Below are positions 33,976-42,488 of a stretch of DNA of 62,020 bases, piece by piece. How positions within the stretch are numbered: the first letter of the stretch is position 1; each line of letters begins with the position of its first letter. This DNA is from Lachnospiraceae bacterium. Lineage in GTDB: Bacteria; Bacillota; Clostridia; Lachnospirales; Lachnospiraceae. A model generated the notes under the pieces. The model had not been told where the DNA came from, ran no database searches, and worked only from the letters and a program-made list of their open reading frames with translations. The stretch spans positions 1-62,020 of the forward strand of contig JAFVXW010000047.1 of the NCBI GenBank assembly GCA_017500935.1. Direction: 5' to 3'. The translations under genes and the position numbers were made by a program.

Positions 33976-34833
33976 ATGCTCCCCAGCAGATCCTTTCAGG
34001 ATGACCATATTTTTTTCAGCTATAACGAGTCGGAGTCTGTCACAGACCGCCACGACCTGCACTGCCACAACTTTTATGAAATTTATTTCTTCATCGCAGG
34101 AGATGTGGACTATCTGGTGGAGGGCCACCGCTACCGCCCCACACCGGGCAGTATTCTGCTGCTTTCTCCCCATGTCTTCCACGGCGTAAAGATCGAAAAA
34201 AACCAGATTTACAAAAGAATCTCCGTCCATTTTCATCCCGATATTCTGTCTGCGCAGCGGCAGGAATTTCTGCTTTCTGCCTTTCCCTCCCTGCAGCAGG
34301 TACATCAAAAGCAGATTTTTTATGAAAATACGGAACGTTTTGCGTTGGATTTTTTCTTTCATTCCCTGCTTGACTGTATCGAAATGCCGGACAAGCTGCA
34401 AAAGCAGCTCCTTCCCATCCGCATAGAATCGCTGCTTTCCCAGGTCGTTTCCATGACGGAAACACTGTCTTTGCCTGCTGCCAATGCTGCGGCTGCAAGA
34501 TCCGAGGGTACCATCGCCGAACTGATCCGCTATCTGAACAGTCACTTAAACGAAGACATCACGTTAGACCAGCTCAGCAGCCGTTTTTTCATCAGCAAGC
34601 ACCATTTAAACAAGGTTTTCCGTAACGCTGCGGGCACTACCGTGATGGATTATCTGCTGCACAAGCGCATCATTGCCGCCCAGCAGCTTTTGATCAACGG
34701 CGCCAGCGCCCAGGATGCCTGTCTGCAGACCGGTTTCCACGATTATTCGGCCTTTTACCGCTCCTACACGCGCATTCTTGGACATTCGCCCTTAAAAGAC
34801 CGCGGTGTACAGCCGGTTTTTTCTAAAAGCTAA
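33976..34833 (+). CDS. AraC family transcriptional regulator
   Basis: The 285-residue regulator has a cupin-like sugar-binding domain (D-R-H-D-L-H-C-H-N-F-Y-E-I near residue 25, then P-G-S-I-L-L-L-S-P) and two AraC helix-turn-helix motifs from about 180 (L-D-Q-L-S-S-R-F-F-I-S-K-H-H-L, then D-A-C-L-Q-T-G-F-H-D-Y-S-A-F). It faces away from the four-gene sugar operon, so it most likely senses the substrate and activates that operon. ATG 33976 has GGAGG upstream. The frame extending back to 33775 overlaps the divergent gene and is not credible. Confidence 0.88.
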   Translation: MLPSRSFQDDHIFFSYNESESVTDRHDLHCHNFYEIYFFIAGDVDYLVEGHRYRPTPGSILLLSPHVFHGVKIEKNQIYKRISVHFHPDILSAQRQEFLLSAFPSLQQVHQKQIFYENTERFALDFFFHSLLDCIEMPDKLQKQLLPIRIESLLSQVVSMTETLSLPAANAAAARSEGTIAELIRYLNSHLNEDITLDQLSSRFFISKHHLNKVFRNAAGTTVMDYLLHKRIIAAQQLLINGASAQDACLQTGFHDYSAFYRSYTRILGHSPLKDRGVQPVFSKS

Positions 34834-34913
34834 AGATGCCGCGGCAGAATCTTTGATGAATCACCCTCTTTTGGGTTACTCACAATAATTCTGCCGCAGC
34901 ATCTTTTTTTATC
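34832..34913. terminator. Bidirectional terminator with a long stem
   Basis: The arms 34832-34850 and 34888-34906 (cores GCGGCAGAAT and ATTCTGCCGC) pair over about 18 positions, and seven or more T residues follow on plus. On minus the stem is followed by TTTAG only. It separates the AraC gene from the convergent DUF5722 gene. Confidence 0.85.
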
Positions 34914-36816
34914 TGTTTGATCCGATCTGGCTCCAGCTGGTGATTCCGATGATGGACTTGGCAAATTCTGCCATCGCCGCCGAGTTGGGGCCGTCGATAT
35001 GTTTGAATACTTCGTAAATGTACTTGCGTCTGCCGCCTGTGTCCGTAATGCCAAGCGCAAGATCCTGATGCACCTCTTCGGCTGCATCCGTCTGACGGGA
35101 CAAAATCAGCGAATCGATATGAGGATTTGCCTCCGCTTTATAATAGGCGTAGACAAAGGCCGCTGCCTGATTGCTCTCTCCTTTGGTGGAAGAATATCCC
35201 AGCTCACTTAAAATGACATGGCGGACTTCCCCGTTTTTCATCAGCATTTCCGGCTTCTGCAAAAAGTCTGTCACCACATTGATATTTTCCATGGTGATAA
35301 AGGAGGTGTTTTCGGAATGGGTCACAAGTCCCTTATAGGCAGAACCCAGATCCCAGAACGTGGTATCTGTCAAAGGCAGCGCGTAGGGATGATGCGCCAG
35401 TCCCCAGTCGATATCCCCCTGTTTTTTCAGATAAGCTGCGATTTCGATCAGCATATCCTTCACATCATAGTTGGGATTGTTTTTCATGTTGCGGTCCCAC
35501 TGCTGATCCATGGAAACATAGACGCGCGCATTGGCGTTCATGCTCTTGATGATATTGTAAAAAACACGGACAGAATCCGCATACGCCTGCGAATACTCTG
35601 CCAGTCCTACTTTCTGCATGTAGTTCCAGCTTTCGCGTACATTGACCTCATTGCCGATGATCCAGTTCATGACAACGCCGTGTTCATTGTCTCTGTAGCG
35701 TTTGGAAAGGAATGCCGCCACCGCCGCCATGGTCTGGATGCCGTCCTCTTCTTCCGTGTTGAAAGCATAGTAAAGACCGCTTCCGTTTCGGGAAAGAGGA
35801 TGGATCAGCTGCGGCTGTGTTCCCCTGTTATTATTTAACAAAATCGCTGAAATTGTGATACCTTTGCGGGTCAGCTCAGAGAATACGATATCGTACTCCG
35901 CAATACGCTGTCCGTTAAACTTATAGGTTCGGCCGTTGTAAGTATAATGAATGGTCGGATAATTGCCGTTGGTCGTATCCCCCAAAATATTGGACACCAG
36001 AATATTATAGGCAGCATGTTTTACGCCAAGGTCTTTGAGCTCATTGTTGCGGATTCTGATGGGATCGGGCAGAAGTCCTTTTTTGGAACTGCTTGTCGGG
36101 AAAGCTGCCGTATAAGAAGCCAGTGCTTCCGGATTGGTGATGTACTGCGGCTCACACAGCGGCACAAAAGTACCGTCCAGACGGACAGCCACCACAAATT
36201 TTGACAAAAGTCTGGAATCGGCCTGGCTTTCATTTACAGGCGTTTCCAGCGTAAAGGAGGTATCTTTATAGACCGCATCCAGCCAGCCGCCTTCCGGGTT
36301 GATCTGATCTTCATACATTTTCAGCTCAAACAGGTAAAAAAAGCCGTCCTCACTGGCAGGTTTTCCTTCCACGCTACAGTCCAGCACCACCTGTGCGCTT
36401 GCGCTGTCGATCAGACAGGAATTGACTGTCACAAAATCTCCCCTGTTTGCTTCGGTCAGCGTGATAAGACTTTCGGTTTCTGTCTCCGATTCGGTCTCTG
36501 TCTCTGTTTCTGTCTCAGCTTCTGCATCGCCTGCGCCTTCTGATACAGCCGTTTCGATCTCTGCTGCCGTTTCTTCCATTCTTTCTGCTGCCGCAGATTC
36601 TTCCATTTCAACCTCAGCTTCGGCGACAAAGGTCTCTCTTTTGCTTCCGGTGTCTAAAAACGCAAAACTGAGGGAAGCAGCCACAACCACAACAGCAGCC
36701 GCCATGATAATCGAATATAATATAATCAGCTTTCTGCTGATCCGTTTCTGTTTTCTTTTACGTTTCCGTACTTTTTTGCTCACGTTCTTTGATAACTCCC
36801 ATATAAATGCATTCAA
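34909..36816 (-). CDS. Membrane-anchored DUF5722 protein, copy C
   Basis: The 635-residue protein has a basic N-terminus, one membrane helix at about 31-52, an acidic stalk of about 65 residues rich in Glu, Thr and Ala (T-E-T-E-T-E repeats near 105-120), then the DUF5722 beta domain and barrel. The putative catalytic glutamates are Glu390 (I-I-G-N-E-V-N) and Glu538 (I-L-S-E-L-G-Y-S), the same motifs as copies A and B but about 148 apart. The membrane helix probably anchors the enzyme outside the cell with the stalk spanning the wall. A GTG at 36783 preceded by GGGAG is a possible alternative start. It is not adjacent to A and B, and its sequence is clearly more distant. Confidence 0.75.
   Translation of the reverse strand: MNAFIWELSKNVSKKVRKRKRKQKRISRKLIILYSIIMAAAVVVVAASLSFAFLDTGSKRETFVAEAEVEMEESAAAERMEETAAEIETAVSEGAGDAEAETETETETESETETESLITLTEANRGDFVTVNSCLIDSASAQVVLDCSVEGKPASEDGFFYLFELKMYEDQINPEGGWLDAVYKDTSFTLETPVNESQADSRLLSKFVVAVRLDGTFVPLCEPQYITNPEALASYTAAFPTSSSKKGLLPDPIRIRNNELKDLGVKHAAYNILVSNILGDTTNGNYPTIHYTYNGRTYKFNGQRIAEYDIVFSELTRKGITISAILLNNNRGTQPQLIHPLSRNGSGLYYAFNTEEEDGIQTMAAVAAFLSKRYRDNEHGVVMNWIIGNEVNVRESWNYMQKVGLAEYSQAYADSVRVFYNIIKSMNANARVYVSMDQQWDRNMKNNPNYDVKDMLIEIAAYLKKQGDIDWGLAHHPYALPLTDTTFWDLGSAYKGLVTHSENTSFITMENINVVTDFLQKPEMLMKNGEVRHVILSELGYSSTKGESNQAAAFVYAYYKAEANPHIDSLILSRQTDAAEEVHQDLALGITDTGGRRKYIYEVFKHIDGPNSAAMAEFAKSIIGITSWSQIGSNR
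36478..36532. repeat. Low-complexity Glu-Thr coding repeat
   Basis: Repeats of TCTGTCTC/TCTGTTTC on plus (ACN-GAR-ACN-GAR codons on minus) encode the Thr-Glu-rich stalk of the membrane-anchored DUF5722 protein. Such repeats change length easily by slippage. This is not a CRISPR array: the units are not separated by unique spacers. Confidence 0.8.
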
Positions 36817-36949
36817 CTCTTGTTTACGGGCAGATGTTTTATTCTAGCATTTGCCGGATTATATTTGCAAGGGAAATATCCTTCAAAATGCAAAAAAACA
36901 GACAGCAGAGCACTCACTTTCTCCGCTGTCTGCATAGATACATAATAAA

Positions 36950-39076
36950 TTATAAATTCACGGTTTCTCCACAGCTTACCGCAATCGTTTCACAAACCTT
37001 GCCGGTCAGGGCAGCGCTTCTTGCATCAGGCTGCTGGCATCCTGCATATACCGCATATTCGCCGGCTTCCAGTACAAACTTTCCGTCCTCATCATACAGA
37101 CCAAAGGCAGCGTCTGTCAGAACAACGGTCACAGTCTTTTCCTCTCCGGGCTGTAAATATACTTTTTTCAGGCCTTTCAGCTGTGCGTTGGGGGTATTTT
37201 CGCGAAGTGCCTTTACATATACCTGTACGGTTTCGCCGCCGGCATAGCTGCCGGTGTTTTTCACTGTCACATCCACGCTGATCTGTCCGCCCTTTGCGAT
37301 TGTCTGTCCGTCTGCCTTGATGCCGCCGACCTCAAAGGTTGTGTAGGACTTGCCAAAGCCGAATGGATACAGTGCTTCCTGTTCCATATAGCGGTAGGTT
37401 CTGCCCTTCATCGCATAGTCGGTAAAGTCCGGCAGCTCCTCTGTGGTACGGTAGAAGGTCACGGGCAGCTTTCCTTCGGGACTGTATGCACCAAATATCA
37501 GCTCTGCCACTGCCTGGCCGCCGCGGGCACCGGGATACCATGCCTGAATGATGGCAGGAAGATGGCTGTCTTCCCAGTCAAGTGCCATGGCAGAACCGGT
37601 CATGGAAACTAAAATCACGGGTTTTCCGCTTTCATATGCGATCTGCAGCACTTCGTTCTGCAAGCCGGGGAAACTTAAATTTAACTTGTCACCGCTGGAA
37701 AATTCGTTGCTGGCATCGCCCTGTTCGCCTTCGATGCTGGCATCCAGACCAAGCACAACCACCAGCACATCACTCTGCTCACAAACCGCTTTCACTTCGG
37801 AAAATCTGTCACGGTCTTTGGTCAGGCCGCTGCTTCTGTCACGGTAAAGATGGCAGCCTTCGGAATAGAATACACGCACATCATCGCCCACATAGTCTTC
37901 AATGCCTTCCAGCACGGTCACATATCTGGACGCAGTACCTTCATAATTGCCCACCAGAGCTCTTCTGGAGTCCGCATTGGGGCCGATCACGCCGATGCTT
38001 TTGATCTTGTTTTTATCCAGAGGAAGCAGGCCGTCATTTTTTAACAGCACCAGACTTTTTCTGGAAACCTCCAGATTCAGTGCCTTATGCTCCTTGCTGT
38101 CTACGCAGGAATAATCGATGCTGTCAAAAGGCACTGTGCCTTCCTCTTCAAAAAGTCCCAGCTTCATACGGCATTCCAGCAGGTTGGTCACAGCCTCGTC
38201 CAGACGCGCCTCATCCACATAACCGCCGCGCACCGCATCGCGCAGGTTGGGGAATACACAGCCGCAGTTTAAGTCACAGCCGTTTTCCAGCGCCATTGCC
38301 GCAGATTCCACCGCATTTTTGGTCACTTTATGATTTTCATGGAAATCCACCAGCGCCCAGCAGTCGGAAAGCACATGGCCTTTAAATCCCCATTCTTCTT
38401 TTAAAATATCGGTCAGCAGGGTTTTACTGCCGCAGCAGGGCTCGCCGTTGGTACGGTTGTAAGCGCCCATCACGGCTTCCACATTTGCTTCCTGTACGCA
38501 GGCTTTGAAGGCAGGCAGATAGGTTTCATACAGATCCTGTTTGGAAACCACCGCATTAAAGGTATGACGGTCACCCTCAGGGCCTGAATGCACCGCAAAA
38601 TGCTTGGCACATGCCGCAGCCTTCATAAAGCCGCCTTCTTCCTTCTGCAGTCCCTGTACAAAACGCACGCCCAGTCTGGAAGTCAGATAGGGGTCTTCCC
38701 CGTAGGTTTCCTGTCCTCTGCCCCAGCGGGGATCTCTGAAAATATTGACATTGGGAGACCAGAAGGTAAGACCTTTGTAAATGTCTCTGTCTTCTTTTTC
38801 TCTCTGCATATTGAATTTGGCGCGTGCTTCCTCAGCGATCACATCCGCCATTTCTCCCACCAGCTCTTCGTCAAAGGTGGCAGCCACGCCGATGGTCTGC
38901 GGAAATACGGTTGCCGTTCCGGCTCTTGCCACGCCGTGCAGCGCCTCATTCCACCAGTTATATTCCGGAATTCCCAGTCTTTCAATTTCAGCAGCATTGT
39001 AGATGGTCTGGCTTACCTTTTCCTCCAAAGTCATCTGTGCCACCAGTGCCGCTGCGCGTTCTCTGAATTTGCTCAT
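36950..39076 (-). CDS. Glycoside hydrolase family 3 protein (beta-xylosidase/glucosidase type)
   Basis: The 708-residue enzyme has the GH3 N-terminal barrel with F-W-S-P-N-V-N-I-F-R-D-P-R-W-G-R-G-Q-E-T (about 104-123), K-H-F-A-V-H-S-G near 158, and the nucleophile Asp238 in H-V-L-S-D-C-W (usually S-D-W). An alpha/beta sandwich domain and a fibronectin-III-like C-terminal domain (G-E-T-V-Q-V-Y-V) follow. The W-W-N-E-A-L-H-G-V start is typical of beta-xylosidase/arabinosidase-like members. No signal peptide is present, so it acts on imported oligosaccharides. It lies downstream of the isomerase and xylulokinase genes, separated by a terminator-like stem. Confidence 0.88.
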   Translation of the reverse strand: MSKFRERAAALVAQMTLEEKVSQTIYNAAEIERLGIPEYNWWNEALHGVARAGTATVFPQTIGVAATFDEELVGEMADVIAEEARAKFNMQREKEDRDIYKGLTFWSPNVNIFRDPRWGRGQETYGEDPYLTSRLGVRFVQGLQKEEGGFMKAAACAKHFAVHSGPEGDRHTFNAVVSKQDLYETYLPAFKACVQEANVEAVMGAYNRTNGEPCCGSKTLLTDILKEEWGFKGHVLSDCWALVDFHENHKVTKNAVESAAMALENGCDLNCGCVFPNLRDAVRGGYVDEARLDEAVTNLLECRMKLGLFEEEGTVPFDSIDYSCVDSKEHKALNLEVSRKSLVLLKNDGLLPLDKNKIKSIGVIGPNADSRRALVGNYEGTASRYVTVLEGIEDYVGDDVRVFYSEGCHLYRDRSSGLTKDRDRFSEVKAVCEQSDVLVVVLGLDASIEGEQGDASNEFSSGDKLNLSFPGLQNEVLQIAYESGKPVILVSMTGSAMALDWEDSHLPAIIQAWYPGARGGQAVAELIFGAYSPEGKLPVTFYRTTEELPDFTDYAMKGRTYRYMEQEALYPFGFGKSYTTFEVGGIKADGQTIAKGGQISVDVTVKNTGSYAGGETVQVYVKALRENTPNAQLKGLKKVYLQPGEEKTVTVVLTDAAFGLYDEDGKFVLEAGEYAVYAGCQQPDARSAALTGKVCETIAVSCGETVNL

Positions 39077-39128
39077 ATTTTTCTCCGTTATCTGTCATAC
39101 TGCGCTCACAGCGCACAAATTACATAAA

Positions 39129-39154
39129 CCCCCGGCCGCATTGCAGACCGGGGG
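39129..39154 (-). terminator. GC-rich stem between the isomerase and GH3 genes
   Basis: CCCCCGG (39129-39135) and CCGGGGG (39148-39154) form a 7-base GC stem; on the minus strand it is followed by TTTATG, a weak T-run. It probably reduces rather than abolishes read-through into GH3. Confidence 0.55.
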
Positions 39155-39172
39155 CCATTTTCACTTATCAGC

Positions 39173-40657
39173 TTATGCGAAAGGATTTTCAGTAGGATAC
39201 ATCATACCCTTAGGCTGATTGAAGTTGATGTCCTGTACGGGAACGCCGATGAACTTGAATACTTCATACAGAGCCTTGCCGTAGTGACCGAATGCAACTG
39301 CACCGTGGTGAGGATAGTTCTTTTCGATCAGAACGTGTCTGTAGAAACGTCCCATTTCAGGAATTGCGAATACGCCTACGCCGCCGAAGGACTTGGTTGC
39401 AACGGGAAGAACTTCACCGTGTGCAATGTAAGCGCGCAGCTGGCAGTCAGCGGTGGACTGTAAACGGAAGAAGGTGATATCGCCGGGGATAATGTCGCCT
39501 TCGAGAGTACCGTTTGTTACTTCTTCGGGAAGTGCTCTTGCCATGATCATCTGGTTCTTCATGCTGCAGAATGCCAGCTTCTTGGAGCAGGTATTGCCGC
39601 AGTGGAAGCCCATGAAGGTATCCTTATGGGTGTAATTGAATTTGCCTTCAATGGATTCCGCATACATATCATCCGGAACAGTGTTGTTGATATCCAGCAG
39701 AGTCACGATATCTTCACTTACAACAGCGCCGATAAATTCGCTTAAGCAGCCGTAAATGTCAACTTCACAGGATACGGGGATGCCCATACCGGTCAGACGG
39801 CTGTTAACGTAGCAGGGAACGAAACCAAACTGAGTCTGGAATGCGGGCCAGCACTTGCCTGCGATGGCAACATATTCACGGTAACCCTTGTGAGCTTCTA
39901 CCCAGTCAAGCAGGGTCAGCTCATACTGAGCCAGTTTTGCAAGAATCTCGGGCTTCTGGTTGCCTGCGCCCAGTTCTTCTTCCATCTCTTTGATCTTAGC
40001 GGGGATTCTTTCGTCGCCTTCATGCTTGTTGAATGCTTCGAACAGATCCAGCTCAGAGTTTTCTTCGATCTCTACGCCCAGGTTGTACAGCTGCTTGATA
40101 GGAGCGTTGCAAGCCAGGAAGTTAAGAGGTCTGGGACCGAAGCTGATGATCTTTAAGCTCTTTAAGCCGATGATCGCTCTTGCGATGGGTAAAAATTCGT
40201 TGATCATGTCTGCGCATTCAGCAGCAGTGCCAACGGGATATTCAGGGATATAAGCCTTTACATTGCGAAGCTTTAAGTTGTAGCTGGCATTGAGCATACC
40301 GCAGTAAGCATCGCCGCGGCCCTGAACCAGATCGTTCTGGGTTTCTTCTGCAGCTGCGATGAACATGGAAGGACCGTCGAAGTGCTTAGCCAGCAGGGTT
40401 TCTGCGATTTCGGGACCGAAGTTGCCAAGATATACGCACAGAGCGTTGCAGCCTGCAGCCTTGATATCTTCCAGAGCCTGTACCATGTGGATTTCGCTCT
40501 CTACGATACAAACGGGACATTCGTAGATGTCATTTACGTCATATTTTGCTGCGTAAGCGTCAACCAGTGCTTTTCTTCTGTTAACGGACAGAGATTCCGG
40601 GAAGCAGTCACGGCTTACCGCAACGATACCGAGTTTCACTTTGGGTAAATTGTTCAT
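39173..40657 (-). CDS. L-fucose/L-arabinose isomerase family protein
   Basis: The 494-residue protein looks like the fucose-isomerase-like group: V-K-L-G-I-V-A-V-S-R-D-C-F-P-E at the N-terminus, an I-V-E-S-E motif near residue 55, N-T-C-S-K-K-L-A-F near residue 360, and F-G-H-Y-G-K-A-L near the end. These enzymes interconvert an aldose and a ketose using manganese. Next to xylulokinase, the product should be xylulose or a related ketopentose; L-arabinose, D-arabinose or L-fucose are possible substrates. ATG 40657 has AGGAGG 9 bases upstream. Codons are highly biased, suggesting strong expression. Confidence 0.75.
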   Translation of the reverse strand: MNNLPKVKLGIVAVSRDCFPESLSVNRRKALVDAYAAKYDVNDIYECPVCIVESEIHMVQALEDIKAAGCNALCVYLGNFGPEIAETLLAKHFDGPSMFIAAAEETQNDLVQGRGDAYCGMLNASYNLKLRNVKAYIPEYPVGTAAECADMINEFLPIARAIIGLKSLKIISFGPRPLNFLACNAPIKQLYNLGVEIEENSELDLFEAFNKHEGDERIPAKIKEMEEELGAGNQKPEILAKLAQYELTLLDWVEAHKGYREYVAIAGKCWPAFQTQFGFVPCYVNSRLTGMGIPVSCEVDIYGCLSEFIGAVVSEDIVTLLDINNTVPDDMYAESIEGKFNYTHKDTFMGFHCGNTCSKKLAFCSMKNQMIMARALPEEVTNGTLEGDIIPGDITFFRLQSTADCQLRAYIAHGEVLPVATKSFGGVGVFAIPEMGRFYRHVLIEKNYPHHGAVAFGHYGKALYEVFKFIGVPVQDINFNQPKGMMYPTENPFA

Positions 40658-40681
40658 GATAATCATCCTCCTGATTTTAAT

Positions 40682-42151
40682 TTATTTTAACTTGGGAAAC
40701 AGTGCTTTCACAGTGGGGTAAATCTGCTTAAACTGCTGATATCTTTCTTCATATTTGGCTGCCAGTTCAGGGGTGGGTTCCACGGTGTCCACAACCTTCA
40801 CCAGTTTGTCAGCCGCATCCTTTACGGATGCATATTCGCCGCATGCCACTGCCGCAAGGATCGCGCCGCCGTAGCCGGGGCCTTCTTCACTCTCGATCAC
40901 ATCAACTTTAATGTTGAGAACATTGGCAATGATCTTCTTCCACAGAGGGCTCTTTGCGCCGCCGCCGCAGATCTTGGTGCGTTCGATGGCGATACCGAGG
41001 GATTTTGCCACTTCAAAGGAATCTCTGAGCGCAAATGCCACGCCTTCCAGCACTGCCTGGGTCATGTCAGCTCTGCTGGTATCCATGGTCATGCCGATAA
41101 AAGTGCCTCTTGCATCGGGATCATTGTGAGGGGAACGCTCGCCCATCAGATAAGGCAGGAAGTAAACATGGTTCTCGCCCAGCTTGTCGATGGCAGCCTG
41201 TTCCTTTGCATATTCTTCGGTGCCGATGATGTCATCCATCCACCATTCGTTGCAGGATGCAGCGGAAAGCATGCAGCCCATCAGGTGATAATGACCGTCA
41301 GCATGTGCAAATGCGTGGAGCGCATTGTATTTGTCCACGCCGAAATTCTCGGAAGAGATAAATACCGTACCGCTGGTACCTAAGGACAGATTGCAGCAGC
41401 CTTCGCCGACTGTGCCTGTACCAACTGCTGCCGCAGCATTGTCGCCTGCGCCTGCAGCTACCTTCACCTCTGCAGAAAGACCAAGCTTTTCTGCGATCTC
41501 GGGAAGCAGGGTCCCAACCACTTCATAGCTTTCATAAATGCCTGCCAGCTGTTCTTCCTTCACACTGCAGATCTCACACATTTCTTTGGACCAGCAGCGG
41601 TTCTTTACATCAAACAAAAGCATGCCGGAGGCATCGGAAGGATCGGTGCAGTGTACGCCGGTGAGCTTGTATGCCAGATAATCCTTGGGCAGCATGATCT
41701 TTGCGATACGGGCAAAGTTCTCAGGCTCTTTGTTTTTTACCCAGAGGATCTTGGGTGCGGTAAAACCGGTAAAGGAAATATTCGCGGTGTATTTGGAAAG
41801 GTTTTCCTTGCCGATCACCTGATTGAGATAATCATTCTCTTCCCAGGTTCTGCCGTCGTTCCACAGGATCGCGGGACGGATCACGTTATCCTCTGCATCC
41901 AGAATTACAAGACCGTGCATCTGGCCGCCGAAGCTGATGCCTGCCACCTGCTCTTTGTCAAATCCGTTAAGCAGCTCTGCCAGACCTTCCATGGTCTGTG
42001 CAAACCAGTCCTCGGGCTTTTGCTCAGACCAGCCGGGATGAGGGAAATATAAGGGATATTCTTTGGATACCACATTGGCGATCTTGCCGTTTCCTTCCAT
42101 TAAAAGAAGCTTGACCGCAGAAGTACCAAGATCGATACCGATATAATACAT
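40682..42151 (-). CDS. xylB: Xylulokinase
   Basis: The 489-residue FGGY kinase begins Y-I-G-I-D-L-G-T-S-A-V-K-L-L-L and has the family signatures M-H-G-L-V (about residue 76), D-A-S-G-M-L near 185, and G-G-G-A-K-S-P-L-W near 400. It phosphorylates xylulose to xylulose 5-phosphate for the pentose phosphate pathway. ATG 42151 has AAAGGAG upstream; the longer frame to 42202 lies in the leader. It is followed by the fucose-isomerase-like gene with a 24-base gap, and preceded by a sigma-A-type promoter and a palindromic possible operator. The divergent LacI regulator is the natural candidate controller. Confidence 0.9.
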   Translation of the reverse strand: MYYIGIDLGTSAVKLLLMEGNGKIANVVSKEYPLYFPHPGWSEQKPEDWFAQTMEGLAELLNGFDKEQVAGISFGGQMHGLVILDAEDNVIRPAILWNDGRTWEENDYLNQVIGKENLSKYTANISFTGFTAPKILWVKNKEPENFARIAKIMLPKDYLAYKLTGVHCTDPSDASGMLLFDVKNRCWSKEMCEICSVKEEQLAGIYESYEVVGTLLPEIAEKLGLSAEVKVAAGAGDNAAAAVGTGTVGEGCCNLSLGTSGTVFISSENFGVDKYNALHAFAHADGHYHLMGCMLSAASCNEWWMDDIIGTEEYAKEQAAIDKLGENHVYFLPYLMGERSPHNDPDARGTFIGMTMDTSRADMTQAVLEGVAFALRDSFEVAKSLGIAIERTKICGGGAKSPLWKKIIANVLNIKVDVIESEEGPGYGGAILAAVACGEYASVKDAADKLVKVVDTVEPTPELAAKYEERYQQFKQIYPTVKALFPKLK

Positions 42152-42173
42152 AGATGTCTCCTTTCTGACTGCT

Positions 42174-42183
42174 GCGTGCACGC
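42174..42183. promoter_or_regulatory. Palindrome in the xylB leader (possible operator)
   Basis: GCGTGCACGC is a perfect 10-base palindrome, 31 bases past the -10 box of the xylB promoter and 23 bases before the start codon. A LacI-type repressor bound here could block transcription. A related imperfect element, CGTGC-GCGG-GCACG, lies at 42343-42356. Confidence 0.45.
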
Positions 42184-42214
42184 GCACACAACACGAAACC
42201 ATACTCTTAATTAC

Positions 42215-42243
42215 ATCATAGTGAAAAGGAACAAAAAAATCAA
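42215..42243 (-). promoter_or_regulatory. Promoter of the xylB operon
   Basis: On the minus strand TTGATT (42238-42243) and TATGAT (42215-42220) are separated by 17 bases. Transcription would start near 42208, about 57 bases before the xylB ATG. Confidence 0.7.
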
Positions 42244-42342
42244 TATATGGATTTATTTTCAGTAAAATTCACAAAAAAACTTTCTTTTTTTCTACGTGTA
42301 TACCGTACCATGCACCACCTGACTCCGTTTCCGTGCTTGCGG

Positions 42343-42356
42343 CGTGCGCGGGCACG
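42343..42356. promoter_or_regulatory. Second GTGC-type inverted repeat (possible operator)
   Basis: CGTGC and GCACG form a 5-base inverted repeat around GCGG, with two further CGTGC units nearby (42332-42336 and 42361-42365). It lies upstream of the regulator promoter, in the divergent regulatory region. Confidence 0.35.
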
Positions 42357-42373
42357 TTTTCGTGCATTCCGTG

Positions 42374-42403
42374 TTGACTTTAAGCCGCAGTGCGTGTTAC
42401 GAT
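42374..42403 (+). promoter_or_regulatory. Promoter of the LacI-type regulator gene
   Basis: TTGACT (42374-42379) and TACGAT (42398-42403) are separated by 18 bases, leaving a leader of about 80 bases before the ATG at 42489. Confidence 0.55.
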
Positions 42404-42488
42404 TGATATGATATCAGGGGCAAAAATGCCTGCACAAAAAGCAATCGTGCCTGCGTATGCCCCATTCCGATACGAGGAGAAAACACAC

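Noticed and set aside
36470-36540. TCTGTCTC repeats suggestive of a microsatellite or CRISPR
   Set aside because: They are Thr-Glu codons in the stalk of the membrane-anchored DUF5722 protein, with no regular spacers.
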